A stretch of DNA of 64,000 nt from Brucepastera parasyntrophica. Its GTDB lineage: Bacteria > Spirochaetota > Spirochaetia > Treponematales > Treponemataceae. The position numbers and the translations under genes are program-made. Under the pieces are notes generated by a model. That model had not been told where the DNA came from. It worked only from the letters and a program-made list of their open reading frames with translations, and searched no databases. The DNA lies in contig NZ_CP084606.1 in assembly GCF_022376835.1 (NCBI RefSeq), forward strand, positions 1,916,501 to 1,980,500, written 5' to 3'. Numbering within the stretch: the first letter of the stretch is position 1; each line of letters starts with the position of its first letter. Below, piece by piece: positions 25,631 through 35,421 of this stretch.

Positions 25631-26502
25631 ATGAGCGGCTATGCTATTGAAACGGAAGATATTACCAAAATATTCCCGAACGGAGTGACTGCGGTAAAAT
25701 CCCTGAATTTGAAAATACCGGAAGGAACGGTATTCGGGTTTCTCGGTCCGAACGGCGCCGGAAAAACAACAACGGTGCGTATTTTAAACGGATCGCTCAC
25801 CCCTACGTCAGGAACCTATAAGGTGTTCAGCTCATCCGGGGATGATTCCATGCTCCGGAGCATAACCGCGACTCTGGGAGACCATACCGGTATGTATGCG
25901 TCCCTGACGGTCCGGAATAATCTGCGGTTTTTTGCCGCCATGTACGGCATGGAAAAAGACCGGACGGAAAAGCGGATAGAAGAAGTCATTGACAAGCTGC
26001 ACCTGAACGACAAAATAGACGCTCCTCTCGGAACGCTTTCAACCGGTCTGACAAAACGGGTCCAGCTGGCAAGGGTTATGCTCCATCATCCCAGGCTGCT
26101 TTTTCTTGACGAACCGACCAGCGGTCTGGATCCCGATGCGGCTGATGAGGTAAACCGGATGATCCGTCTGCTGGCTGACGAGGAAAAAACAACGGTTTTT
26201 TTATGCACCCACAATCTTTCCCTTGCGCAGTCAATCTGTGATATTTTCGGCTTTATTTCTAAAGGGTCCTGACGGCTTACGGTACGCCGGACGAACTGAT
26301 AGAAGCGGCCACCGATAAAAAAGTCCTGAGAGTGACGGCTGTTTCCGGGACCAGGGATTTCGAGTATACGGATGAAAAAGAAATACCGGCAATTCTGAAA
26401 AAGCTTCTGGATGCCGGAGAAGCTGTAATTGAGGCGGTCAGGGTACGTCCGACACTTTTGGATGTATACAGAAGAAATGTGGAAGAAGGAATAATTCTAT
26501 GA
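25631..26502 (+). CDS. ABC transporter ATP-binding protein (frame broken near 26261-26266)
   Basis: The restored protein has about 290 residues: Walker A LGPNGAGKTTTV near residue 37, a variant signature (LSTGLTKRVQLAR, with the usual SGG replaced by STG), Walker B LLFLDEPTSGLDPDAA and a switch His in CTHNLSLAQ. As sequenced, the frame ends at 26272, but adding one G to the GGG at 26264-26266 (or an A just before) continues into LTAYGTPDELI, the standard NatA-like C-terminal stretch, up to TGA 26500-26502, overlapping the permease ATG. GGAG at 25621-25624 supports the ATG at 25631. It drives the ABC-2 permease next to it. Confidence 0.88.
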
Positions 26503-27314
26503 AACAGTCCGGCAGAAGAATAAAAACCGTTTTCAGTAAGGATATAGGTGAACTGACTTCGAATCCTATGGTTCTTGTTCCCATGATAATTGTGCCTGTT
26601 ATTATCTGCGTTTTTTTGCCCGTGCTAATGACTGTTCTTGTTCTTGTATACGGGGCAAACGCAATGAACGGGGCGGATATGATTATGGATATCATTGCCG
26701 AATATCCCGTTCCGGGGCATATTCTGCTGGATGAAGACAAACTGATGTGGTTTTTCATGAATTTTGTCTTTATCCCTCTGTTCCTTATTGTTCCCCTGAT
26801 GTGTTCGATAATAATCGTAACAAATGGAATAATCGGGGAAAAAGAACGCAAAACGCTGGAAACCCTTTTACTGACTCCGATCAGCAACAGGGAATTCATT
26901 CTGGCAAAGCTGCTTGCGGGTTTTATTCCCGCGTTCTGTATCAGTGCGGGCGGGTTTGCGCTGTTTTCGGCCACGGTAACCATTCTTTACAATGTATTCA
27001 GGGGCTATGGCATTATAGCCTGGGGAAACTGGCTGGCGGTCGTCCTCCTCCTTTCTCCCGGGATATCCGTCCTCGGACTGGCAATTGCCCTGTTTTCTTC
27101 CCTGAAAGCAAAGAGCTTTATGGAGGCCCAGCAGGTTTCCGTTCTTGTTGTGCTTCCCCTGATCGCGGTATTAATGGGTCAGCTTTTCGGAGTTCTTGTT
27201 CTTAATCTGGCCGCCATTATCATCGGCGCCGCAGCTCTCGCGCTTCTGGACTGGCTGCTTTTGTACAGGGTCCTTCCGAGGTTTACGAGGGAATCAATAA
27301 TTTCGCTTTTGTAG
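26499..27314 (+). CDS. ABC-2 type transporter permease
   Basis: A 271-residue inner-membrane protein with six helices. The central motif EKERKTLETLLLTPISNREFILAKLL (about residues 110-135) is the conserved ABC-2 stretch in NatB- and YhaP-like exporters. The first helix is followed by a moderate extracytoplasmic loop. The start codon overlaps the ATPase gene stop, so the two are made together as an exporter. Substrate unknown; sodium or a peptide is possible from family precedent. Confidence 0.9.
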   Translation: MKQSGRRIKTVFSKDIGELTSNPMVLVPMIIVPVIICVFLPVLMTVLVLVYGANAMNGADMIMDIIAEYPVPGHILLDEDKLMWFFMNFVFIPLFLIVPLMCSIIIVTNGIIGEKERKTLETLLLTPISNREFILAKLLAGFIPAFCISAGGFALFSATVTILYNVFRGYGIIAWGNWLAVVLLLSPGISVLGLAIALFSSLKAKSFMEAQQVSVLVVLPLIAVLMGQLFGVLVLNLAAIIIGAAALALLDWLLLYRVLPRFTRESIISLL

Positions 27315-27329
27315 GGGTACGGTCCCGGT

Positions 27330-27833
27330 TCAGCCGTTTTTACTGAGGCAGCACTGTTTGTATTTTTTCCCGGAGCCGCAGGGGCAGGGGTCGTTCCGTC
27401 CGACTTTTGGAGAGGCGCGCACAATTGTAGTATTCGCAAGCCTTCCTTCCGAGAAATACCATTTTCCGTTAACCTTTTTGAATGAAGCGGTTTCGCGGTG
27501 TTCGTCTTTCAGGCCGTTGCGGATATAGGACGCGGAGAACTCAACGACGCCTTCCTGATCACTTGCGGACCCCTTTTCCGTCCGGTGTATTTTTAAACCG
27601 AGCCACTGCGAGTCCTCGCTCCAGCGGCGTGTTTCTTCAAGATCAATATCATTCTGTCCCTTCTCCCTGAGGCAGGAATCCGTGATAAAGTCAATATTAT
27701 GTACCGCATAAGCCGTATACCGGGCCCGCATGAGCGTTTCCGCGGTCGGCGCAAGAGTTTTTCCTGATATTATCGGTTCGCAGCAATCCTGGTATTTTTT
27801 TCCGGAGCCGCAGGAGCAGAAGTCTTTTTCCAT
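27330..27833 (-). CDS. YchJ-family SEC-C motif protein
   Basis: A 167-residue zinc-binding protein with SEC-C motifs at both ends ([13 protein letters not shown] near residue 5 and [13 protein letters not shown] near 150), flanking the central NTF2-like YchJ domain ([28 protein letters not shown]). The function of YchJ is not established. The ATG at 27831-27833 has AAAGGA seven bases upstream; the longer frame to 27923 would run through the palindromic region and is rejected. It converges closely with the ABC permease. Confidence 0.88.
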   Translation of the reverse strand: MEKDFCSCGSGKKYQDCCEPIISGKTLAPTAETLMRARYTAYAVHNIDFITDSCLREKGQNDIDLEETRRWSEDSQWLGLKIHRTEKGSASDQEGVVEFSASYIRNGLKDEHRETASFKKVNGKWYFSEGRLANTTIVRASPKVGRNDPCPCGSGKKYKQCCLSKNG

Positions 27834-27903
27834 ACAATATTCCTTTCCGGAGTTATAGCATATCGGACTCCTGTTTGTACAGCCGGAAAAGCGGCGCAGC
27901 CAT

Positions 27904-27962
27904 AGTGTATAGGTGCTATACACTTATATATCACAACGTGATATAATATCACAGCGTGATAT
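27904..27962. repeat. cluster of three palindromes between RND gene and ychJ
   Basis: AGTGTATAG-gtg-CTATACACT (27904-27924) is followed by two tandem copies of ATATCAC-N3-GTGATAT (27928-27944 and 27946-27962), with centres 18 bases apart. Then TAGTG and a T run follow. The pair of near-identical dyads on successive DNA turns looks like an operator array; it would lie in the promoter region of the ychJ-like gene or the 3' end of the RND operon. Confidence 0.6.
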
Positions 27963-27983
27963 ATAGTGTTTTTTTGCGGTTGC

Positions 27984-30900
27984 CTATCCCTTATATTCCG
28001 CAAGCATATTCTGCAGCGAATTGGGATCGTCAAACCGTTTTTCCCGGCGTTTGTTAAGAAGGCTGTACATAATTGGAGTGACAAACAGGGTCATAATGGC
28101 TCCCGAAAGAAGCCCGCCGACCATTGTTACGCCTATCGGCTGGGTCATTTCCGCCCCGTCTCCAGGGAAAAAGCCCATCGGAATTGTCGCGATAATGGTA
28201 GTGAGAGTTGTCATCAGAATGGGCCGCAGACGATTTTTCCCCGCAATGATGCAGGCTTCAAAAACCGGCGTTTTCTTTTTTACGAGCTGGTTCATAAAGT
28301 CAATAAGAACAATGCCGTTATTAACAACAATACCGACCAGCGCGACAACGCCGACCGCGGAAAATAGACTGAAGGTCTGTCCGGTAAAGACATACATCCA
28401 GACAACGCCGATAGCCAGCAATGGTATTGAAAAGAAGATAATAAGAGGATCCACCAGTGATTCAAACTGCGCGGCCATAACAATAAAGACCAGAAACACC
28501 GCGACAAGAATAACCAGAATCATTACGCCACCGGAATCGGCGAGGTCCTGTACTTCTCCGGCATACTCTATTCTTACGGTTTCCGGGACTACCAGATTGT
28601 CGCGGATCGCCGCCTCTACCAGGGGCTGTATCTTGTTTGCCGCAAGTCCTGTCTGGAGGTTCGCCGTCACATGATTGACCCTCTGGCCTTCCTCCCTTGT
28701 TATAGCCCGCGGTGATACTGCCGGCTCGAAAGATAAGAGGCTGTCAAGCGGGACCCTTCCCGCCGAACCGTTAACATACAGACGGCTCAGGTCCGAGGGA
28801 GAGGAAACCTCATCTTCAGGCAGATATACACTGACCGTTACTTCATCATTCCCTGACTGCCAGGTCGTAGCTTCAACTCCGTTTATGGAGGCCCGCAAGA
28901 CGGAGGAAATAGCCGACATGGAAACGCCGAGCGCGGCTGCCCGGTCCCTGTCGACTCTGACTATATACTGGGGGCTGCCTGTTTCCAGATCGGTAGCGAC
29001 ATCGGTAACCTCCGGGACGTACATCTCCAGAATATCAACTATTTTTTCCGCGGTCTGGCTTACGGCGGCCGTATCATTGGATATGAGTTTGACGTCAATG
29101 GGAGCCCCGCTTCTGAATCCCCGTCCCGCGGTATAGGTAAAGGTCGCGTTCGGTATATTGTCCAGATCGGGCTTTATCAGCTCGCGTATCATTAGCGGAG
29201 TCATTTTCTGTTCGCTTACCGGCGGCAGATTGATCTGGATGTTTCCCGTATTTCCGTTTCCGACAGTAAGAATGAGCGTCTGGTATCCCGTTACTTTCTG
29301 TTCGACAATTTCCTGGACCTGAAACAGCACTTCTTCAGTCACACTTTTATTTGTTCCCTGCGGCAGGGTAAGAGAGACTGTAATGGTATCATCCGAAGTT
29401 GTTGCCGGAGAAAAACTCATACCCAGGTCCATAAATTTCATAATGGAAACAACCAGAAGAAGAACTACCAGCGTCATCACCAGAAGCCGGTTGCGCAGAA
29501 CAAACGCCAGCATCTTTCCGTACGCGTTTTCCAGAGCCTTAATTCCTGTTTCAATGCCGGAATCAAGGGCCCTGAAAAATCTGTTTTTCAGGGGTTTCTG
29601 GACTCTGGTGTCCAGGCGGAGAATGCTTCCGCACAATGCCGGAACAAGGGTTACGGAAACAATGAGTGAAACCGTCAGCGATATGGCCACGGTAATAACC
29701 ATGTCGTTAAACATCTGCCCGAGCGTTTCGAGTTCGGCTTTATAAATCAGAATGGGTACAAATACACACAGGGTTGTCAGTGTCGACGCCGTTATTGCGA
29801 CCGCGACTTCTTTAGTTCCATGTATTGAAGCCACCGCGGGATTTTCGCCCGCTTCCCTGAACCGGTGAATATCATCCAGTACTACTATGGAAGAGTCGAC
29901 GATCATCCCGATACCGAGGATCAGGCCCGACATGGTCATCATATTCAGGGTCAGGTCCAGGAGCGACATACAGAGCAGTGTGACCAGAATGGATATGGGC
30001 ATTGAAAGGGCGATAACAAAAGTACTTTTAATGCTCCGCAGAAAAAGAAGGATAATCAGTATGGCAAGGATACCGCCCTGGAAGGCCGAATTATACACTT
30101 CATTCATTGTCGCCGTTATCATGGTGGTATTGTCACTGATGGTCGCGATGGATACTCCGTACGGGAGGATCGAGTTAATTTCACCAAAAGCTTCTCTGAC
30201 AGCCTTTGCTACTGTCGTACTGTTTGAGTCCGTTTCATTGGAAATGGAAATATATAAACCGGGTACGCCGTCTATATAGACTTTCTGGCCGGTGTAATCA
30301 TACATTTCATATACATTGGCAATATCCTCGAGGCGGATAACATTCGAACGGGTTACTGATGAGCTGGATGAAGGTATGGATACTCCCGCTACAACACTCT
30401 GGCGTATATCATCAATGGAATTAAAAGATTCATTGAAATAAATTTCGTAGTTCATGCCGTTTTCGGTTACCGTCCCGCCGGAGGCCTGAATATTTCTGGC
30501 GGCGAGAGCCGAGGCAACCGTGCTGAGGGTCAGATTGTAAGCCTTCAGCCGGTTTTCCATAATATCGACGCGGACTATCCGCGACGCTCCGCCGCTTACC
30601 GACGCGGACGCGACGCCCTCGATTCTTTCCAGCAGGGGCGCGATAGTGTCTTCGGCAAGGACCCTCAGCTCGCTTATCGGCAAATCCCCTGATACGGACA
30701 GCCGCATGATGGGCATCATATTGACATCAAACTTGCGCAGAGTGGGAGCGTCCGCCCCGTCGGGCAGCGCGTACACAGCTCTTGTCAGAATATCCTTTAT
30801 GGTATTCGAGGCTTCATCGAGGTCAATATCATACCCGAAGGTGAGGCGGATATTGCTCCGTCCGAAGGAAGATGTTGACGACATTGATTTCAGTCCCGAA

Positions 30901-31121
30901 ACAACACTCAGCCGCGATTCCAGAATTCTTGTTACTGTTTTTTCTATTTCTTCGGGTCCGACATTATCGTAGGTGGTTGTAACTGACAAAACCGGATTGG
31001 TTGTAGCGGGGTACAGCGCGACCCCGAGCCTCGGAACAAATATAGCGGCAACAACACAGACCAGGACATACACCATGGAGATTGTTACCGGCTGCCGGAC
31101 AGATAATTCATATATGCTCAT
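27984..31121 (-). CDS. RND-family efflux transporter (set 2)
   Basis: A 1045-residue AcrB-type inner-membrane pump, a paralogue of the one at 14110. It has VRQPVTISMVYVLVC at the N-terminus, GIGMIVDSSIVVLDDI in TM4, GIVVNNGIVLIDFMNQ in TM10 and RLRPILMTTLTTIIATIPMGFF in TM11. It shares the single TM4 Asp and the TM10 Asn in place of the AcrB Lys. The start overlaps the adaptor gene stop (ATGA). It is the last gene of the set 2 operon; cargo unknown. Confidence 0.95.
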   Translation of the reverse strand: MSIYELSVRQPVTISMVYVLVCVVAAIFVPRLGVALYPATTNPVLSVTTTYDNVGPEEIEKTVTRILESRLSVVSGLKSMSSTSSFGRSNIRLTFGYDIDLDEASNTIKDILTRAVYALPDGADAPTLRKFDVNMMPIMRLSVSGDLPISELRVLAEDTIAPLLERIEGVASASVSGGASRIVRVDIMENRLKAYNLTLSTVASALAARNIQASGGTVTENGMNYEIYFNESFNSIDDIRQSVVAGVSIPSSSSSVTRSNVIRLEDIANVYEMYDYTGQKVYIDGVPGLYISISNETDSNSTTVAKAVREAFGEINSILPYGVSIATISDNTTMITATMNEVYNSAFQGGILAILIILLFLRSIKSTFVIALSMPISILVTLLCMSLLDLTLNMMTMSGLILGIGMIVDSSIVVLDDIHRFREAGENPAVASIHGTKEVAVAITASTLTTLCVFVPILIYKAELETLGQMFNDMVITVAISLTVSLIVSVTLVPALCGSILRLDTRVQKPLKNRFFRALDSGIETGIKALENAYGKMLAFVLRNRLLVMTLVVLLLVVSIMKFMDLGMSFSPATTSDDTITVSLTLPQGTNKSVTEEVLFQVQEIVEQKVTGYQTLILTVGNGNTGNIQINLPPVSEQKMTPLMIRELIKPDLDNIPNATFTYTAGRGFRSGAPIDVKLISNDTAAVSQTAEKIVDILEMYVPEVTDVATDLETGSPQYIVRVDRDRAAALGVSMSAISSVLRASINGVEATTWQSGNDEVTVSVYLPEDEVSSPSDLSRLYVNGSAGRVPLDSLLSFEPAVSPRAITREEGQRVNHVTANLQTGLAANKIQPLVEAAIRDNLVVPETVRIEYAGEVQDLADSGGVMILVILVAVFLVFIVMAAQFESLVDPLIIFFSIPLLAIGVVWMYVFTGQTFSLFSAVGVVALVGIVVNNGIVLIDFMNQLVKKKTPVFEACIIAGKNRLRPILMTTLTTIIATIPMGFFPGDGAEMTQPIGVTMVGGLLSGAIMTLFVTPIMYSLLNKRREKRFDDPNSLQNMLAEYKG

Positions 31122-32080
31122 AATTCTGTATCCTGGGAAAGAACGCGGACCGGGGTGCCTTCGGAAATGGACCCTGAAACAACGACCTGATCGCCGAGAG
31201 AAATTCCCGCAAGAATCTGCACCTCATTATCATTAGTCAGACCGGTTACAATTTCCCGCCTGTGCGCGATTGAATCTTCATCAATGGTATAGACCACGGA
31301 TGTATTATTATATGTGCGGACCGCAGTTTTCGGGACAACCATTGTACCCGAAGCCTGCTGGGTTACCAGCGTAACAACGGCAAACATTCCCGGTTTCAGG
31401 TCCCGTCCCGTACTGGTTATCCGCAGATGAATTTCAACGGTCCTTGATGAAACATCAACAACAGGACTGACCTGATCGACAACAGCGCCGAAAACCTCAT
31501 CCGGGTAGGGGGCAAGAGTTACGCTTGCCGGCAGGCCTGTCCGGAGTACGGCAATGTATTTTTCCGGCACATGAGTGATTATTTCCAGATCATTTAATCT
31601 GCCGACCGTGGCAATTGGTGAGGTGGTGGAAACCGTTTCACCTATTGTATAGGGCAGGGAAATTATTGTCCCGTTTATTGTGGAACGCACCGGACTCGCC
31701 GTATATGCGGCCCCGGGCCGCGAAGGATCGACAAGAGCCACTATGTCGCCTGTCCGCACCGGATCCCCTACGTTTTTTTCATATTGTACCAGTTTCCCTG
31801 ATGTGTCCGGATAAAGGGATATCTGGGACCGGGAAGAGATATCGCCGTTCAGCCTGATTGTCTGGATAATAGTCGCCGGCGAAATGGTAACCGCTTCCAC
31901 TGTTATAACGCCGGTCAGAGCCGTGCGTACCGCGGCGGGCCCGGAGGCTTCCTGTCCGTTTCCCTTCAGGATATTTGAAAAGACCGCCACGCCAATATAG
32001 ATGACACATATTCCTATCAAAATCAGAAGAATGATTTTTACTATTCTGTCAAACAGAGAATTTTCCGTTTTATCGGCCAT
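31118..32080 (-). CDS. RND efflux periplasmic adaptor (set 2)
   Basis: A 320-residue adaptor with an N-terminal membrane anchor (about 14-35), first lipoyl half SGKLVQYEKNVGDPVRTGDIVALVDP, second half STINGTIISLPYTIGETV, beta-barrel and membrane-proximal domains. As in set 1, the lipoyl halves are joined by only about 15 residues and the alpha-hairpin is absent. The start is taken at 32078-32080 (MADKTEN), with a GGGGGT stretch nine bases upstream, rather than the TTG at 32110. Coupled to the RND gene and 57 bases after tolC. Confidence 0.9.
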   Translation of the reverse strand: MADKTENSLFDRIVKIILLILIGICVIYIGVAVFSNILKGNGQEASGPAAVRTALTGVITVEAVTISPATIIQTIRLNGDISSRSQISLYPDTSGKLVQYEKNVGDPVRTGDIVALVDPSRPGAAYTASPVRSTINGTIISLPYTIGETVSTTSPIATVGRLNDLEIITHVPEKYIAVLRTGLPASVTLAPYPDEVFGAVVDQVSPVVDVSSRTVEIHLRITSTGRDLKPGMFAVVTLVTQQASGTMVVPKTAVRTYNNTSVVYTIDEDSIAHRREIVTGLTNDNEVQILAGISLGDQVVVSGSISEGTPVRVLSQDTEL

Positions 32081-32136
32081 TAGGTACCCCCATAAATCGT
32101 CCGCTTTCAATACATTTTTTTGCGTTTTTTCTCTAT

Positions 32137-33442
32137 TTATTTATATAAATCACGTTCTGATATATTTAATGCATGGGCAAAATCTATAATGCTTGTCCTG
32201 TAATTATTTGCTGTTGACAATACCGACAGCTGCGCGGAAAGATGTTTTGCCAGGGCGTCATCAAGCGCGGTCTGGGTAATCAGGCCGGCCTCATGGGCCT
32301 GCACTGAAAGCTCATAGGCCCTGCCCGCAATAATTTCATTAAGCTTTTTGATTTCAATATTTTCCTTTAGCTGCTCAAGCGTGTCGATGATGGCTTCGAT
32401 TTCATCTCTGGCCGCCAGCTTGGTCTGCGACAGGTTTATTTCAGCCTGTTCAACAGCCGAGCGGTTGGTGTATATGGTCATGCTTTCTTTGGAACCGTAT
32501 ATATAACCGTTAAGGGGAATTGAAACGGAGAGTGTAAATGTTCCTGTTTTCGGCAGTCCCGGACTGTCAATCAGGTCCGAAATACTGGCGGTTTCCGAGA
32601 GGGAAACGGACGGCGCGTAGCGGTTGATATTTGCCCCCAGCTGCTGGCTTTTTGCCTGCGCCAGGGCCAGGGCGGCAAGCTGGACATCGGGGCGGTTATC
32701 AATAAATGTCGCGATATTTCCGGGCATATTGATTTCAGGAAAGGTATAATCGGGAGTCCCCGCAAGAACAAGTTTCATATCAAGCGGAAGCCCGATGAGA
32801 ACATTGAATTGTCTCATTGCCTGCTGATGGAGCTGCCTGCTCTGGGTGGTTTCAAGATGCAGGGTAAGGACCGTGTACTGGGCCTGCAGATATTCAAGTT
32901 CCGAGGTAAGGCCGTTCTGGTAATTTATTTTAACCTGTTCTTCGCGGGATTTTGCCATTTCCAGGTTTTTTTCGGCAAGGTTTATGGATTCCGTATGGAA
33001 AATCAGATTTATATAGGCTTTTTTACCGCCCTGACCAGTGTTGCTTCGGCCTGCGCGTACTGCAGGGAAGCAGTATTCTGCGAGATTCTGGCCTGCTGTA
33101 TTACAGTGGGTACACCGGGACTCAGCGACAGGCTTATCCCTCCGGACACGCTCAAATCAGTACCGGTCGACGTCGACTCCGGGGCATTCGGAAAGGCGTG
33201 GGTATTTTTCAGTGAGCCGGACAAACTCAGGGAAGGAAGGAAATTGTTCCAGGAAAATTTATACTGTCTGTCTGAAAGAAGATAGCTGATTTTCTGTTTT
33301 TTCAGGTCCTGGTTGTTATCAAGAGCAAACTGCAGGGCCTTCTCAAGGTCAATTATCATCGATTCGGCGTCGGCATATAAAAATACCCCAGCTGCTAAAA
33401 ACAAAAAAGAAAAAAAATCTTTCTGTACGGCTGTGAACTCAT
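32137..33442 (-). CDS. TolC-family outer membrane efflux protein (set 2; frame broken twice)
   Basis: As sequenced this is two separate frames (33404-33009 and 32958-32137). Adding one base to the six-base run at 33019-33024 joins them as VRAVKKAYINLIFHTES. Adding one base to the run at 33403-33408 restores a signal peptide from the ATG at 33440-33442 (MSSQPYRKIFFLFLFL, then AAGVFLYADA). The joined protein of about 435 residues has both OEP repeats: IIDLEKALQFALDNNQDL near the start, then GLTSELEYLQAQYTVLTL and later GLITQTALDDALAKHL. It is the exit duct for set 2 and the likely BesC counterpart of the second pump. Confidence 0.88.
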
Positions 33443-33626
33443 GGAAATCATGTACTCCCGACTAAAATATAACAGCTAAATGAAAAAAAAGTCACAAGGA
33501 ACGGTAATATTTAATTATCGCACAAAAGGGGCTTTTACAAAAGATAAAAGTATACGCCATTCCGGAAATTGGTTATGCATGATTGCGCATGGCCGGTTTT
33601 TGAAATAAAATATTCCAGGGGCTCAA

Positions 33627-34250
33627 ATGAATAGAAAAACAGGAATATATGCTTCAATAATAACATTTATTGCCGTAGCAGTGTTTGCGCTCTGTATGTT
33701 GTTCGGGGCCATTTTAAACAATGACTCGCCGGGTAAAGCGGGAAGTTATTTTTCCAGCATATGCATCGCGCTGGGTTTTGTTTCCATGGTTTGCGCGTAT
33801 ATATCCTATATGCCAAGCGAGAATAAAGCTGTTGGTTTAATCGCGTTATCTTTTTCAATAATGTACTGTGTAACAATAATAATTGTGTACTTTACACAAC
33901 TGACAACCCTGCGTTTACAGGTATTATCTGAAGAAGCAAAAGCGCTCCTTGATTATTCGGAATTTGGCTTGTTTTTTAATTATGATTTGCTTGGGTATGC
34001 GTTTATGGCGCTGGCGACGTTTTTCACTGGCGTAAAACTGGAAACAAAAAGCAGAAACGAAAAAATATTGAAGTACCTGTTATGCATTCACGGCATATTC
34101 GCGGTAAGCTGTTTTGTAATGCCCATACTGGGTGTGTTTTCCGCGGATATGGCCGGCGGGAATATAATAGGAACAATTGTGCTGGAATTCTGGTGTATAT
34201 ATTTTATGCCTATATGCCTTTTATCATACGGATATTTTAAAAACAGATAA
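33627..34250 (+). CDS. six-helix membrane protein, unknown
   Basis: A 207-residue integral membrane protein with about six hydrophobic segments (about 8-30, 44-62, 67-90, 115-137, 148-168 and 180-200). It has short loops and a basic end (YGYFKNR). Proteins of this plan are common in Firmicutes and treponemes as uncharacterised DUF998/DUF4386-like proteins, but I cannot assign it to either. AGGGGCT lies a few bases before the ATG. A single gene between divergent and convergent neighbours. Confidence 0.7.
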   Translation: MNRKTGIYASIITFIAVAVFALCMLFGAILNNDSPGKAGSYFSSICIALGFVSMVCAYISYMPSENKAVGLIALSFSIMYCVTIIIVYFTQLTTLRLQVLSEEAKALLDYSEFGLFFNYDLLGYAFMALATFFTGVKLETKSRNEKILKYLLCIHGIFAVSCFVMPILGVFSADMAGGNIIGTIVLEFWCIYFMPICLLSYGYFKNR

Positions 34251-34323
34251 GCGCTGCCGTTTCCTGAAAGCGCTCCCCGCGTATTCCGGTATCCGGCGGC
34301 CGGGAGCGAAACGGGCCGCGCGG

Positions 34324-35213
34324 TCAGTCCTGTTCTTTTATCAATCTATCAAATCCATTATCTCCGTTGAATATCCGGCAGCAATCAAAAAGTACTGAAT
34401 GGTCAAAGGTCTCTGTTTCCAGAAAAAGCGCGGTCTCATCGATTATTTTTTCTTCTCCCGCGCCGATTTTTTTATGTTTTCTTCCCATATTGCCCCAGAT
34501 GACCCACGGAAGAGGTTCTTTTCTGTTCATGCAGAACAGGTCCCGTATCAGATTGTCCCGCACAAACCATTTCCCTCTCAGGCTTTCCTCATAGGTACCG
34601 AATCTTTCAAAACTGTCTTTCCCGCTCCTGCATTTGGTCCAGGCAGCCGCCCCTGTTATGAACCGCCCTTCCCTGAGATCGAGCGGGTCCATGCTGATGT
34701 TTTTAAATCCCGCTGTATATTCACCGGGCAGATTATCCAGTTCCGCCTGTATCTGATACATCCAGGGATCGATCCGCTTCCAGCTCTTTCCGGACGCGTC
34801 CCGGTATTCAACAATCCAGTGGTCAAATCTTTTGTCAGGGTGAAAAAAAAGTCCGAACCCTGAGCGTATTCTTGAGGGAATGGCATAGTACCTCAGTATC
34901 GCGCATATGAGCAGCGAAAGGTCCCTGCAGTTACAGATGAGATACGTGGTTTTGCCGTTACACTTTTTTCCGGTTTTTGACCTTTCAATTATCTTTTTAT
35001 TTTTCCATAAACGCTTCTGATATTCATGTCCTGCGCGTATTCCGGCGGAATGGCGTACGATGGAATATTCAGAAAAAAATCGCATGTTACCGTTTGCAGT
35101 AATTGCCGGTTTATTCCGGCCGGGTCCGCCGGAAAAGCCTCAAAGAAACCGGCCAGTTCTTTCGGATCGGTTAAAATATCCGTCGAGGCATAGTATTCCT
35201 GTTCGTATATCAT
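34324..35213 (-). CDS. transglutaminase-like protein (frame broken at 34994-35004)
   Basis: Restored to about 296 residues by adding one base in one of two adjacent five-base T runs (34994-34998 or 35000-35004). The N-terminal frame alone stops after VYGKIKR; the second continues KIIERSKTGK. The core has the Cys-His-Asp triad of the transglutaminase/protease fold: ICNCRDLSLLICAILRYYAIPSR (Cys), FDHWIVEY (His) and RIDPW (Asp). Members act as proteases or amidases on cell-wall or protein substrates; no signal peptide is seen, so it is probably cytoplasmic. An excellent GAGGAGG precedes the ATG at 35211-35213. It is divergent from the patatin gene. Confidence 0.8.
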
Positions 35214-35421
35214 TTTTTCCTCCTCAAAAATACGGAAATATCAGGGAATATTATACCCGGTTTATTATGACATGCGGTGTCATGGTTTTTTATTATGTAT
35301 TCAGCTGCCTGAGTGCCGGAGATTATTTTTGGAGGGCAATATCATCCGGTGTCCGGAATTTTCTTTTCCGGTCTTTTCGCCGGACCTCCATTCCGTGTAT
35401 ACTGACTGTCAGGCGGATATT

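Noticed and set aside
27834-27923. Longer N-terminus for the YchJ-like protein (start at 27923)
   Set aside because: The extra residues run through a palindrome cluster and precede the conserved CSCGSGKK start; a good Shine-Dalgarno supports 27833.
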